From positions 75,010,303-75,074,302 of the forward strand of contig CM026426.1 of NCBI GenBank assembly GCA_014871385.1: a stretch of 64,000 bases of DNA, in the 5' to 3' direction. Origin of the DNA: Ceratodon purpureus (lineage: Eukaryota > Streptophyta > Bryopsida > Pseudoditrichales > Ditrichaceae). The position numbers were made by a program, and so were the translations under genes. This document shows, one piece after another, positions 11,173 through 22,553 of this stretch. Numbering within the stretch: position 1 is the first letter of the stretch; each line of letters begins with the position of its first letter. A model generated the notes under the pieces. That model saw nothing but the letters and a program-made list of their open reading frames with translations. It had not been told where the DNA came from and made no database searches.

Positions 11173-11310
11173 TATGTAATTTCATCTACTCAATAGATTA
11201 TGGTGGGTAGAGGGACTGGCGTAGCTACCCACCGAGTGCGGTAGCACGAGGTGGGTGGCTACACCAGTCCCTCTTCCCACCGTAATCTATCGAGTAGATG
11301 AAATTACATA
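11173..11310. repeat. Hairpin repeat with two 59-bp inverted arms
   Basis: Arms 11173-11231 and 11252-11310 are inverted copies with few mismatches (about 5 by eye), separated by a 20-nt loop containing GAGTGCGGTAGCACGAGG. It could be a foldback MITE or an RNA-hairpin-forming repeat. It lies directly next to a tRNA-like SINE head. Confidence 0.6.
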
Positions 11311-11335
11311 CCATGGACAATTGCCTCAAATCGTT

Positions 11336-11412
11336 GAGCGCGGACCCCTGTGATTTACGTAAGTATGTGTAATTGGGCACGATGGGTTGAGGATTCGATT
11401 CCTTGCTCCACC
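11336..11412 (+). repeat. tRNA-derived SINE head, plus strand
   Basis: Contains a B-box-like GGATTCGATTCC (11391-11402) and, upstream, TACGTAAGTATGTG and ATTGGGCACGA. These match the head of the minus-strand SINE next door in order and spacing. It is a diverged copy of the same or a sister SINE family; the boundaries are approximate. Confidence 0.5.
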
Positions 11413-11442
11413 GCTCTCGTGATCTAAAAAAATTGTGTGGGT

Positions 11443-11682
11443 TTCTGTGATTTATTGTTTTGCCTTGCCACGAGATTTCAGGGTCCAAGCACGGACATAG
11501 GAGCTTTCGCACGGATACAAGCGGAATTTAAATGAAGTGGAAAACTGGGTTAACCAAAGCTTCTATCACACAACTAATTGAGTAAGAGCATGGTTTAGTG
11601 AGGAATCGAACTCGCAATCTGTCGTGCCCAATCCCACAAACTTACGCGAATTACATGGATCCGCCCTCCACAATTCCTTACT
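11443..11682 (-). repeat. tRNA-derived SINE, copy 1 (minus strand)
   Basis: About 240 bp shared with 38351-38590 (about 18 differences by eye, roughly 92% identity). Read on the minus strand it starts with a tRNA-like head: A-box-like TCGCGTAAGTTTG, then ATTGGGCACGA, then B-box GAGTTCGATTCC. That is the usual Pol III promoter layout of SINEs. The tail reaches into CAATAAATCACAGAA. It is non-coding and would depend on a LINE. Confidence 0.65.
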
Positions 11683-12953
11683 TAAAATCCGCACCGCGGT
11701 TTAAAAACAAGAAAAGGAAGAACAAGCCCCGGTAAAAACTGGGGGGCCGGGAAACCGGCCGAAAAGTCACCGCCACGTGTATGATACTCATGGTGTAATC
11801 GTGGGTGACTGCACTGGTCTATCTAAACAGATAGCAAAAGGAACAAGGAACCTAAGAGGACAATCTAATTTGAACGTTAGAGGAACCAGGAGCTAGAACG
11901 CTAGAAAGTATAGAAATACCTGGACTACAATACTTCTCTATGGGTAGCTAGAAACTTGACAAAGGGTTCTAATCAGTAAGATGGAGGTAGGTGCTATTTC
12001 CTATGACCCTTGGGCAAACGAATCCTATTGTAAAAACAACTGGAATGGACGCTCACTGACCCCAAGATTAGTTACCTATCAGGTCGGGTACTAGCTAACG
12101 GGTGTAGGTTTGGAGGTGACAAGTCGCTGAATGGTGAGGCATTGATGTCGCTCCTCTGCATGCCTGTGTCTGCCTCCAATTCAACTCGGGGCCGCTTTGT
12201 TGCTATCAGCTGTGGATTGCAGTGCTTGTCTGTCATGTCCGATTTGAGTGCTCCCCTTGTGTGAGACGTCGTGTCTGCTTGATTGATAGTGTCTGCACTC
12301 TCAATTCACACAGTGAGGTTACCATAATTCTGAAAGGAAGTAGTAGAGGGACTAGGGATGGAGGCACACTTATGTGTTGAGTGTGACTTCTTAGCTGGTG
12401 TAGTTTGTTTCTTCCCTGATGCTCTAGGGTTGGGTTGGATCGCCTTGTCGCTGGCTGTTGCGTATAAAATGGGTAGCACTATGTCGATGTTGGATGCCTA
12501 TTTGTCGCTGTTTGACGATTGTAGCAATGTATGAGGGTAGGGGCGCTCTGTGTGGATGGTTGTCGTTGGTGTATTACCGCCAGGAGTGGAGGTAGTTGAA
12601 ATATCCAGCGACTCCTCACCTGGGCCGGATGCTGCCAAGACCGCACCTTCAAAAGTGGCATCGGGGATGTCGCCAGGACATTGGATTATTGCAGGTTGCT
12701 TCAAGGATCTCTTTCAACTCTTACCTGCGGAATCGGGTTCCTTCGGTTGCAAATGGTCTGGGTTGCAGTGCCTTGCATCCTATCGCAGTGGCTGATTCTG
12801 AAGAGAGGTTGCTGCGGCATTGGCTTCAATGGGTGTGGCGCTGCGTGTTCGGGCTCACTCCGATCCAGGGCAGTTGTACCCTGCGATGTCTGCTTTGTTG
12901 TTGGTCCGTTTCCTCATGAGGTAGGGTTGTAACTGTCCTGATGTTGCTCTGAC
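11683..12953. other. Region without a convincing gene
   Basis: Moderate GC. A plus-strand frame at 12550-12795 (VEVVEISSDSSPGPD...) is open for about 80 codons with no known motif. A tRNA-like or structured RNA was looked for and not found. Confidence 0.35.
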
Positions 12954-13373
12954 GTGGTTGTAGGTGGCAGACCGGCTAATTTGTTTTTCCCGACGCCAGC
13001 CGGAGAAGGGGCTGTAGTTGCAGCGGGTTCCCTTGTGGCTGGAGGACCCCTGGAGGGCAATGTTGAGGCCGAGTCCTTTGCTGGTAGCTTCCAGGGGAGT
13101 CCTCTCCGTGGTGGCGGTTCTGCAGGTTATAATGTGGCTCGGGATTTGCCTGATGGTGACGATGAAGACGATGGTGTGAGTTCTTATGTTCCTGCACAGC
13201 CAAATGTAGCGGGTGGCTTACTTGTTGTTGAGCGAGTCTGTGTTGATGCGGGGCCTTCTTCAGCAAACAAGGAAGTGCAATCCGATGGATCGGCCCAGTC
13301 CTTTGCCAGCGTTAAGTCTCCTCAACGTGCGGAGGTGCATGATCAGAAGACTCTGTTCAAGATTATGGGCTAA
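12954..13373 (+). CDS. Unrecognised open frame upstream of the Harbinger element
   Basis: An open frame of about 139 codons without an ATG start, so it would have to be an internal exon or a fragment. It is Gly/Ala/Ser-rich with an acidic DGDDEDDG patch and ends in KTLFKIMG followed by TAA, 18 bp before the Harbinger insertion at 13391. I do not recognise it. It could be a piece of a host gene interrupted by the transposon, or chance openness. Confidence 0.25.
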   Translation: MVVGGRPANLFFPTPAGEGAVVAAGSLVAGGPLEGNVEAESFAGSFQGSPLRGGGSAGYNVARDLPDGDDEDDGVSSYVPAQPNVAGGLLVVERVCVDAGPSSANKEVQSDGSAQSFASVKSPQRAEVHDQKTLFKIMG

Positions 13374-13934
13374 TTTCGGATCTATTCTACTAAAGCCCCC
13401 TTTACACCAAGAGGCGGGCTGGGGGCAACGAGGGAGTTTGGGGGTAGTTATGGACATGCGCATTCACACCAAGCATGGGTGGTAGTGCCGAACCTAGTCC
13501 CCCAGCTTCGGTGACAGTGGCTAAACTATGAGTTAGCTACAGTGCTCCAACGGTGGCAAAGCGGTGATAGGAAAGTGATTGGGAACCTCAGATAATGCTA
13601 GAAATAGTAAAAAAACGGAGTTACAGTCAGAGGTATAGAGAGGCGTAGGAAGGCAGCCATTAACTTGGTTGATGAAAAGCAGTTTATTTCGCGGTTCATC
13701 AGAGAAAAGAGGCTTTTTTTTAGTTGCCCGTGTGCGGTGCCCGGGGCAGCTGCCCAAATGCATCATCCCCGTCCCCTTAAGGAGCATCGTCTACAAACTG
13801 TACGTCTCTATTCTACTGTAGCGATTTGTGAAATTTTTTCACTCGAACTCCTAGCATGTAATTCCTACTTCACACAGTGTCTTTGCCAATATTCCTACGG
13901 AGTTGCTAACTTGGTGTGGGCTTCGCTCAACGTC

Positions 13935-15997
13935 ATGGCGGATCCATCTGGTCACCTTCCTGCAAACACAATGCCAGAACGTAAGTTTCAAAACTACCAT
14001 TCTGCTTTCATAATTTTTTGTTCCGCTGTCTACTACATTTGCTAAGTTTGAAGCACCGTCTCTAGAATTCTCACTTGTCTTTGCGTAGACTACAGCACCT
14101 TCATATGGTAATGAGTAATATATACGATCATACCTGGAAACCGTTAGTAGAAGAGTTCACCGTGGCACTCCACTGTCACTGTAAACTCTTCCATGTGATG
14201 TCGCTATCTGTTTCCTGCGCCCGGTGAAGTGATCGCGTTAGTACGGTGAGAACGAATTGAAACCGAATTTACACATGCACAAGGAATGCACATTGAGCAC
14301 AGGCGAGGTAAGTTACCTGTACTTCTCGGCTCATACTCGACTTCCTTGCTGTCGAAGTTACATTGCATCTGAGAAGCTGCTGTGCGGAAGCAATCTTGCA
14401 CACAACCTGCACCCCCCTCACACCCCCTCCGACGCCCAAGTTAATATTAAAAACAAGTAGAACACTGAAATATTACTGATGGTCATATGAAACCTGTGAT
14501 GTACATGATACAGAGAGCAACAGTGCAGGAACAGAGGCACCGAGGAGAGCAGCGGCTCAGGGTAGCAGGCGAGGAAAGGGCCCGGCAGAATGTGGAGAGC
14601 CATCAGGTAAAAAGGACCGTGACCCCAACTGGTCTAAATCTGAAATTCTGGCTTTGATAGAAGCAAAACGGCAGGAGTATTTAGATGAGATGATGGTGGA
14701 AGATGCCAGGGAACTCATATGCTCGGAACTAGGCAAATGGGGGAAAATATCCATGGTTTTGAACAGTGGCAAGGGGAAGGGGGATGTCCTTCGGGACAGA
14801 GATGCCTGTAAGTAGAAGTGGAACACCCTCTTGGCGGACTTCGAGAGAATATAGGATTTTCATTCCCGCACAGGCAGGAATTCCGAGGAATACTTTAGGG
14901 AGACTACACCGGCTGAGAAGAAGTTGCATAAACTGCCCAAGACATTCTACTTCATCGCATACAAGAATATGGCAGAATGGTTAAGAGACAAGGCGACACT
15001 TACCCCGCCCCACGCTAGGGATACGATGGACCCGAATGACCAAAACTATCATGCCCCCATACCTGAGGATTCCTCTCATTTCGAATCATCACAGCTACTG
15101 CCGAGTTTTGACAGTCAGGACAGCTGGATACATCTCTGAGGTAGAGGGATCAGAAATCCCATTCACTTGCATTCAGGTGAAAGCCCAGGTGTGTCATCGG
15201 CAAGGAGCCAGCATAGCCCAGGAGGGCAACGACTGCCCGGGGGAATGCATAATCCGCCACCAAATACAAGTTCCTTCGCAGATGTGGGCCAGATGAGGAC
15301 ACCTTTGCAGGCACTGAGGGGGTTAGGGGAGGAGATCAATTTGAATGCCCCCCCCGGTGTGGCATCGTCTCCCCTCCAGGGAGGCCATCACCGAACCACA
15401 CCTACGGTGCCCCATGCAGTGTCTGGTAGCGGCATGCAGTCCCCCCTCCCAGGTACAATTCCACCGGTGTCGAGGCAGGGCAAGAGCCCTGCTCAGATTC
15501 ATGTTTTTTCCTCGACTGCTACATCTGCAGCCATGGAGCTTAAACGAACCATTGGGAGCACTGGTCACAAGAAACGTAAGAGTACCGAGGCAAATGCCCT
15601 GGCGGAGGGTGTTACAGAAAGTGCCGAGAAAATGGTTAAGGTCCTGGGTGAGATTAACCTCACGCAGAAAACAACAGAACGTGAGAAGCTCGAGGTTCAG
15701 ACTAGGCATTTCGAGCAGCAGTTACAATATAAAAAGGACCGGGATAAAATGACATTCGAGAATTTCCGCATCGCCCAGGAGCATACCTGGATGGGACTCA
15801 TGAATCAAAGCCTAGTGGTCCAGGCCATAGCGAGCATAGCATCGGCCATCTCCCGCACAGTGGCCCCCAACGTCGTTCCAGGTACAGCACCAGGGACAAC
15901 CGATGCCAACACCTCGCAGCCTCCTACGGTCCCAGCCGGCGACGATTGGGAGGACGGAATCCGACCTACAGAAGAGCACGGGGGGATGTCAGAGTGA
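13935..15997 (+). pseudogene. Harbinger SANT/Myb-like DNA-binding protein, spliced, with in-frame stops
   Basis: Exon 1 (13935-13980) starts MADPSGHLPANTMPE and ends at donor GTAAGT. The acceptor GATACAG at 14513 opens exon 2 in phase, giving one frame to TGA 15995-15997. From 14621 a SANT/Myb_DNA-bind_4-type domain is seen (DPNWSKSEILALIEAKR...LGKWGKIS...KWNTLLADFERI...YFRET), then a Pro/Ser/Gly-rich linker, an NLS-like HKKRKS and a C-terminal helical region (EKLEVQTRHFEQQL). In-frame TAG at 14813 and 14852 fall inside the trihelix; a TGA at 15137 follows. The first TAG sits where relatives often carry a polar residue such as Gln (CK-x-KW). In this superfamily the protein helps the transposase enter the nucleus and bind the element ends. 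Confidence 0.65.
13981..14513 (+). other. Predicted intron of the Harbinger SANT/Myb-like gene
   Basis: GTAAGT donor and ATGATACAG acceptor. Joining the exons restores phase (one base plus two). Confidence 0.5.
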
Positions 15998-16588
15998 CAT
16001 ACATGTGATACAGGTTTCTAACTAGAGAACCCGGCAACTGTACGTGCATGCACTGCTCTACGGGGATTTGAGTCTCACCTTATGCCGATGTCCCCTGCTC
16101 CAGCTCCAACCTGCACCCCCCCCCCCACACCCCCTCCGACGCCCAAGTCAGCATCGAATACTAAAAATATTTAGACTGAACCCGTAGTACCTTTCCCCCA
16201 TCGCAACAGTTGTCTCTGCACCATTATGTTTGGATCTCCAGCTTCACTCTGTCTGAACAGAGTTGCACATGGAGCACTGCTTCTTCTCCTCCCGTTATAT
16301 GTATTCTCTCCTATCGTAAGTTTCTTCTCTGTAGACCCTGAAAAAAGAGTCGAGAAAATTAGTTGTATGTCAGCTATGAAAGCCCCGAAAGGGGGAAAAA
16401 AAAAACGTTATGTCCATCGTATGTACTCTATGCTCTTGTATTCTCTAATGTAATAAAGGGGACAACATTGTCTAATGAGGTGCGTCATGAACTTGAAGTG
16501 AATGTGAAAGTAACCTGTTTCTACGTGACAGTCAGCGACATTCTACCCGCCCACCGCCCCCGCCTCCTCCCCGGAAACTTGATCTGAC

Positions 16589-17923
16589 CTAGAGACGACC
16601 TTGAACAAGGAATGCCGCCAAGCTAGACCTCTTCGCCTCACCCTGTTCCTCATGTGGCGGGACTTCGTCGTCCACAGGTCTCTCCGGGACAGCGTCTTCA
16701 TCAATTACCTCGGCGAGGCCTTCCCGCTGTAGCATCGCCAACAGGCGCTCCACTTCATCCGCAGTCTGGTCTAGTAACAGATTGTGGAGGATACAGCCAG
16801 AGACCACCACATCGGGGATCAGTGTAACATGCAAGTCGGTCGCAGAATGCAACTCCCGGAAGGATTGTTTGAGAATGCCAAAGGCATTCTCAACAACACT
16901 CCGGGCTCTTGATAGTCTGCGGTTGAAGACCTGCTCTTGAATGGAGCGTCTCCCACCAGGCACCTCCTTGTACGGCGTGATGAGCCAAGGGGATATCGGA
17001 TAGCCCTTATCTCCAATGAGGTAGGGCACGAATCCTTCAACAGCATCCGCCGGGTCAAATAAAAGAGTGGAAGTGGCTCTTTGATAGAGCATGGACCGGC
17101 GCAGCTGTCTCGCGTCGTTCGTGGATCCCGGCATACCAACAGAGATATCTATAAATTTTCGTGATCTGTCGACCACTGCTTGACACTGCATTGTGTATCC
17201 TCTACTCTTAAAGTAAGAATAATCTTCTGGTGAATGATTGGGCTTCCGGATGTGGATGTGCGTTCCATCTATTGCCCCAACCACCCCTGGCAACCCACTG
17301 AACTCCCGAAACCCCCCCATTGTTAACTGTAGCCTATTGGCAGTCGGCCACGAAATTTCTTGTCTTAGGTCATCGTTGATTGCTTTAACAACATCTCGTA
17401 TGATCCCCGAGGCAGTACTGGTTCCAATTGCGAAGAATTCAGAGCATAGCAAAAGACTTGCCCCTTGGCACAACTTGAAGAGTGTACAGGCTACACAAAC
17501 AATTGGTGGTATCGCCAATCTGTAATGAGTATTGCTTCTCTCAATGTGAGGTCGCAAGAGAGTGGTCAAATTGAAAACTGCCGCTTTGGTCATCCTAAAA
17601 TTCTCAAGCCATCTATTGTCATCGTATTCCTGTAAAACGAATTTGGAAAACCAGGAGGTAGAGCGCGGTAGTACCCACCACCCTAGCTCTTGGTCGAGGA
17701 GAGTGGTGGCATGAACCAGCCTGAAGTCATGGAGGATAGAGGCGATGATGGCATTGAGATTTACTAAAGTATCATGAACCTGACCGACATCTACTCGACC
17801 TTCACCCTCATCAGGCGGTATCACCTCCTCCGCCCGGAACATGTTGTCTACAATGTTGTGTAGTAACAGCACGAGGGAGGGTAGGAACATCGCGACATTC
17901 TCAGGATTGACATGGCGATCCAT
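16589..17923 (-). CDS. Harbinger (HARBI1-type) DDE transposase
   Basis: An uninterrupted 444-aa frame from ATG 17923 to TAG 16589-16591, about the usual length of HARBI1-like nucleases. A helical N-terminus (residues 80-190: WFSKFVLQEYDDNRWLENFRM...LRPHIERSNTHYR) precedes a DDE_Tnp_4-type core. The core has GAIDGTHI (first D, about 235), VGMPGSTNDAR (second D, about 285) and RARSVVENAFGILK (E, about 365). The C-terminus is acidic. It cuts and joins the element ends in the nucleus and acts with the SANT/Myb-like partner encoded convergently. All key residues are present, so it may still be catalytically competent as a protein. Confidence 0.85.
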   Translation of the reverse strand: MDRHVNPENVAMFLPSLVLLLHNIVDNMFRAEEVIPPDEGEGRVDVGQVHDTLVNLNAIIASILHDFRLVHATTLLDQELGWWVLPRSTSWFSKFVLQEYDDNRWLENFRMTKAAVFNLTTLLRPHIERSNTHYRLAIPPIVCVACTLFKLCQGASLLLCSEFFAIGTSTASGIIRDVVKAINDDLRQEISWPTANRLQLTMGGFREFSGLPGVVGAIDGTHIHIRKPNHSPEDYSYFKSRGYTMQCQAVVDRSRKFIDISVGMPGSTNDARQLRRSMLYQRATSTLLFDPADAVEGFVPYLIGDKGYPISPWLITPYKEVPGGRRSIQEQVFNRRLSRARSVVENAFGILKQSFRELHSATDLHVTLIPDVVVSGCILHNLLLDQTADEVERLLAMLQREGLAEVIDEDAVPERPVDDEVPPHEEQGEAKRSSLAAFLVQGRL

Positions 17924-18954
17924 CGCAACGGACTACTGGATAAATGATTGTGTAGACCAGGACCCTCACAGACCACTCGGCAGAGACGCAATGCCACAAT
18001 TCACCTGCTAATAGACAGAAAGAGAGACTCCGACGACGTAATGGAGACGGTGCTCACTCAGAATTTCATTGGGCTGAGAACTTACCTGAATGTGGTATTA
18101 CTAACCAGGGCTTTCCTTCTGAGAGCTCGACGTGTGGAGCCGCCGAGGAAACCCCACGCAGCATGTAGGGCTTTAGAAACTCCGAACCTGATCTTCGAGA
18201 AATAACATACATCAAATTAGAAAGAACGTATCCGAGCGGTCGATCATAATAAAGCACTCATGAACCCTTCGAAGCAATTGTGGTAAATTGAAAAACGAAT
18301 CGGGCGATGCCACTCACCATAGGTACAACGCGATCGGGAAGTAGGAGCTCCCGACCCAGAATGTAATCGCAGATTTCAGCTCCTGCAGGTACCCCCGGTT
18401 TGTGAACAGACCGAGGAGAATTGCGTGATGCTCAACCACCTGAACTTCCTCTATCCGGCCTCGGCTAATCCCCAAAGGGGGTACACGATAAACCACCCCA
18501 AAGAACACCTACAACGTCAATCTGCGAGAACAAAGAAGTAGCGTCGACGGATACAGAACAAGGAAGTAACATGAATAGTGCCAGGGCCGTTGCGAAACAT
18601 GAGGAGGAAGAAGGTCGAAGGATTTCAAAACTGCCCCTATTTCGGAACCCCTGCCCGCTGTCTTCCAACAGCTGCCCGCCCTGCCCAGATAGAACCCACT
18701 CACCCTGTCACTTTAGTTAACCCGTCTAGTTCGTGATTCACCATGATGAACCGTACCCGCTCCATGCCACTGATTTCCACGTCACACCTCGATGTGAACG
18801 CTTAACTCATTCCCACCACCCCCACTGAACTTCCAATCCGGAATATCCCGTTTGCATTTTCTGTCGTGTGAACGTATTCGAGCTTTTCTGAGCATAGGTG
18901 AGTTACGGTGGAAGCGTAGTGATTTTCTTACCTCCTGGTGTAAAGGGGGCTTAA

Positions 18955-19811
18955 GTATCAAGTGATACTGGTTACTGTAGCGGATCGTAGTGTGAAGGAT
19001 CTAGTACCATGACCTGGGAGTAAATAGAGTTATCTTGGCTTTTCAAAGGATGCCTTTTGCTAGAGTACCAACTAATCACGCACTGCGACGGACCGGCCGA
19101 CCGACCGATTCATTCATTGAGCCTCTTGCTCTCCCCTTGCATCCTCCCAACCAGGGATTTTTTTAAGTTTCACACAGGGAGGTGCGAGACGCTTCCTGTA
19201 ACTCTGAGGTGTGGTAGAAGTGGCTCTACAGTGTAAAAATTTAGAGGAAAACAAGGCGATATTTTAAATTTTGGAGATGTGGATTTGGCGATGACATTAC
19301 TGTTTCGATGACAGAACTGTACAGACTCCTGGCGACTAAGTAATAAAAAAAATTGAAATATTGGCTACTTATCATCTCTACAGTCAGCAAACTTGGCGAA
19401 TTCAGAATTCCAAACAAAGCAACAGTGGCAAATTCAGAATTCCAAACAAAGCAACAGTTGCGAATTCAGAATTATAAACATACATAAAACACATACATAA
19501 ACCACATACACAATTCCGAGAAATTCCAAACAAGTGCTAGGGGGAATTGAACCCCGGCTTTGCAGCCCTGCCCATTGCAGCTAGCACTCCCACCCACCCA
19601 CCACAAGTTAGTAAAATTCTTTTAAAAATTCATGACTTGCAAAAGCTTGCCGTCATGATGGAAACAGAGGTTCTCGAAATCCTTACATGGTAGCACCCCT
19701 TCTTACTTTTCCATCCCTCCAGTGACTGATTGCGGTCTGATAAGGGAACGTTTCCTGAGTGTAGAAATCCTGAGCATACACTTTAACACAGGTATCAAGG
19801 TGCCCCCCCAA
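18955..19811. other. Flank of Harbinger and 3' region of hAT, with a 32-bp tandem repeat
   Basis: No gene. 19395-19479 holds about 2.6 copies of a 32-bp unit (GAATTCAGAATTCCAAAC...). CAGGGATTT at 19152 may be the hAT left terminus. Confidence 0.4.
19395..19479. repeat. 32-bp tandem repeat, about 2.6 units
   Basis: Units start at 19395, 19427 and 19459. The first two differ at one base by eye; the third is partial. Confidence 0.7.
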
Positions 19812-21995
19812 TCAATTACGTAGCTTCGATTTCATGAAGGAGAGAGTACTAAAAGTTCTCTCATCCTCCACGCTTCCAAGTACTGCGGTAACTGCCAGTT
19901 CTGCCACTTTGATCCATTCCGAAAGCCGGGACAACATGAGACTGTTTTGTCCAACAGTCCGCCACAATTTGGTCAAAGGATTAAAATCCCGAGGCTCCTC
20001 CATGGCTGCTGAACAATTGCTCTTCATTGTCAGTTTGAAAAGCGAGGTCTGCACAAGCAATGTCCGAGCATCCAGCAGGGGATCAACCTGCCGAAACTTG
20101 GGCTCTTTTTTGGTGCCCAAATTCACTGATCTCGGCACACAGTACTGAGCCTTCACAGTGGCCATATGGAGAGGAAAGAGCTCATCGGCATTAGGCTGGA
20201 GCCAAAACTGCGGGAAAACCACAGAAAGAGAATTCATTAGTTCACAATTCGGGAATCGAAGCTCTAAATCGCCCCTAAGCTGCAGTGCAGCCTCACGGCA
20301 CTGTCCCTTTATGGAGGCCACGATCCGCTCAAGGTCAGCCTTGGTAACCGGCAGCTTCTTCCCAGTTGCAGCACACATGGTGTGTGCACAATATGTGTGG
20401 CCATCTATCTTGAATGCCAAGCACTGAGCTCCTGTATTCAGGTCTGTGGTCCACTCCTGCGTGATGGCATAGGACTTGTTGTCCAAAATATCTCTAAACA
20501 TCTGGAAATCGGGTCTCTGAAAGGCAGTGTCAGGGTCATCATAGAGCCGGTACAGCTCTCCAATGCAAATTTTCACTTCAACTACGTAATCAGAGACAAA
20601 AGCATGGCGACATTGAGCAAATTTCATAAGAGAATTTACTGATTCAAGCAGGGGCAAGAGACACGGCAAAGATAGCAAAGTACCAACATCACAGAGGGCT
20701 TCGTAACACTGCCTGGCTGAATCTCGCGCAGCCATTTGCTTCTCAGTCATTGCTGGCTCTTTCACAGCTGCATCTTCTCCCATTTTCACAATGAGGGTTT
20801 TATACTCGCCCATGAGCCTCCTGAGCGGATCCAGTAGAGAAATCCACCTAGTTTTCACATTTCGAAGTATTGCCAAACCCTCTGTTTCCACCACGTTAGC
20901 AAGTTTCTGGAACTCAAGATGTCGTTTGGAGCTATGGCTGAAATACGAGTAAGTAACATGACACAAATCCTCCAACTTTTTAACCAAAGGCAAATTCGAC
21001 AGTGGCTCAACAGCCAGGTTCGTTCTATGAGCAAAGCAATGTATCACAAATAAAAAAGGCGCCACATGTTTCTTCAATTGCACTCCCACCCCTGTCTTAC
21101 ACCCCTGAAACATTGCAACACCATCTGCGCCGAAGCACATGAGCCTCTCGGCAACCTGCTCATGGTTCAAGCCAGTGTGGTGTGAGACCATAGTCTCGAC
21201 AGCCTCTCTCACTGCATTTGCAAAATTCCCATCCACCAACCTCAACAAAGCCAATAGAATTGAAACCCGACGAAATCCAATGCAAATGTATAAGTGAATC
21301 GACAGCCAAGACTACGCGTCCACTGACGTTACCTCATCAGCCGAGAGGCTGAAGAATCTAGCTTTCCCGATCACCTCCTTGCTGTGATCTGCCAAGACAT
21401 GGCCAATTGAGTCCGCCATCTCCCACCCGGCCATGGAGCTCCAGTGATTGCGAGGACAGTCCGGCACGTTCAGCTGCTCATAGAGCTCCTGACAATTCTC
21501 GAAATCTGTCATTGGGCGCCCATGCCGCAAGAGCTAGAAAACTGATCGAAACTGCACAAGCTTTCTCCTCCGCTCCATAATGGCGTCACGAGACACCATC
21601 TGCACAATTGTATCCCCGGACAGGCCCTGCCGGGCAAAGTAAGATTTCTCGTTCTTCACATGAGCGTTATTAGATAAAAAAAAATACTCACCCACCTTAA
21701 CTTTCCTGACGGTAGCAGTTGCTTTCCTACGCCCTGCATGTTTCCAGAGAGAGTCAATCTTCGGAACCAATAGTTTCTCTCGCCCCTCGATCGTACTACA
21801 GATAGCGCAACGCACTTGCACCACCTTCCCCTCACTGTTGATAACGCTCTCAGCCCAAGGGAGGCGGGCAGCCCATGCATCTTGCCAGCGGCGGTTGGCT
21901 TCATAGCCACGCCTGCGCACCCGAGCCCTCTCATGCTCTTCGGAGCCTGCGATAGTTTCAAGAATGACGGTATCAGCAGGCACCATTCGCTGCAT
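19812..21995 (-). pseudogene. hAT transposase, ZNF862/KIAA-like type, with two in-frame TAGs
   Basis: One reading frame runs from ATG 21995 to TGA 19812-19814 with TAG at 21534-21536 and 21312-21314 and no shift. In order: a BED-like zinc finger (RCAICSTIEG...LWKHAGRRKA), a linker (GRPMTDFENC), the first catalytic segment FFSLSADEVTSVDA-x-SWLSIHLYI, CFGADGVAMFQG with the second Asp, CFAHRTNLA, KTRWISLLDPLRRL, and the hAT dimerisation tail SVEDERTFSTLSFMKSKLRN with the conserved Glu. From memory, relatives often carry Gln at the position of the second TAG (VDNQSW). An acidic frame upstream (ATG near 22332, MEKFLYAGRVSEESDD) is in another frame and may be a shifted N-terminal part. Not functional as read. 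Confidence 0.7.
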
Positions 21996-22553
21996 GGCCG
22001 CTTGTGTCCGGCAAGAGACACGAGACGAGGACCGTGGACGAATGCGGGCAGAGGGGGGGCGCAGAATTAGCGATTGGGGAGCACTGCTTCTGCGGAGGGG
22101 GGGGCGTCACTCCCGTGACAATGCAGTCACTCCCCTCACTGCCTTGCGGCAGCGGGGAATGCTGCAAATCGTTACTGCATTGCTCTGTGGCCGTCTCCGG
22201 AGGGGGGGACAAATCCCCCCGCTGAAGCTCTTCCTCGTCATGATCAAATCGGGAACCATCCGCGCCGGGGCTCCACGAACCCGAGTCATCGCTCTCCTCC
22301 GACACCCTCCCTGCGTACAGAAACTTCTCCATGCAACTCTGACCCATTAAACCCACAAAAAACGACCCACAAATTTCCCAACACCGTAACAGCAAAGAAA
22401 GGAACATGCACACAAATGAAATTGCAACACAAATTGCAGCACAAGGGGAGTCGAAGCAGTGCAATTGCAACTCAAATCGCAGCTCCAAAACAATTGTGCG
22501 AGACAGATGAGAAACTCCCCCATGTTGTCCCCCTCTTATCTCCCAAATCCCTG

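Larger units (their letters stand above)
13394..18951. mobile_element. Complete PIF/Harbinger DNA transposon
   Basis: Left terminus AGCCCCCTTTACACCA... (13394-13414) and right terminus (18931-18951) are 21-bp inverted repeats with one mismatch. Both are flanked by TAA (13391-13393 and 18952-18954), the three-base TWA-type duplication typical of PIF/Harbinger. The 5.56-kb interior carries the family's two expected genes convergently: a SANT/Myb-like DNA-binding protein on plus (13935-15997) and a DDE transposase on minus (17923-16589). The transposase frame is open while the partner has stops, so the copy is probably no longer autonomous but is fairly young. Confidence 0.85.
19152..22553. mobile_element. 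Possible extent of the hAT element
   Basis: CAGGGATTT at 19152 and AAATCCCTG ending at 22553 form 9-bp inverted ends around the hAT gene. The adjoining 9-mers (CCTCCCAAC and CTTCGCAAC) match at 7 of 9. hAT elements normally make 8-bp duplications, so this boundary is tentative. Confidence 0.3.

Noticed and set aside
11336-11412. Functional tRNA gene
   Set aside because: Has a B box but no full cloverleaf or acceptor-stem pairing; fits a SINE head.
15137-15139. TGA at 15137 as the true end of the SANT/Myb-like protein
   Set aside because: The frame continues for 285 codons with a basic motif and helical C-terminus to a later TGA; more likely a nonsense change, although an early natural stop is not excluded.
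19152-22553. Firm hAT boundaries with 8-bp target duplication
   Set aside because: The inverted ends are only 9 bp and the adjoining words match 7 of 9 at a non-standard length; kept only as a tentative feature.
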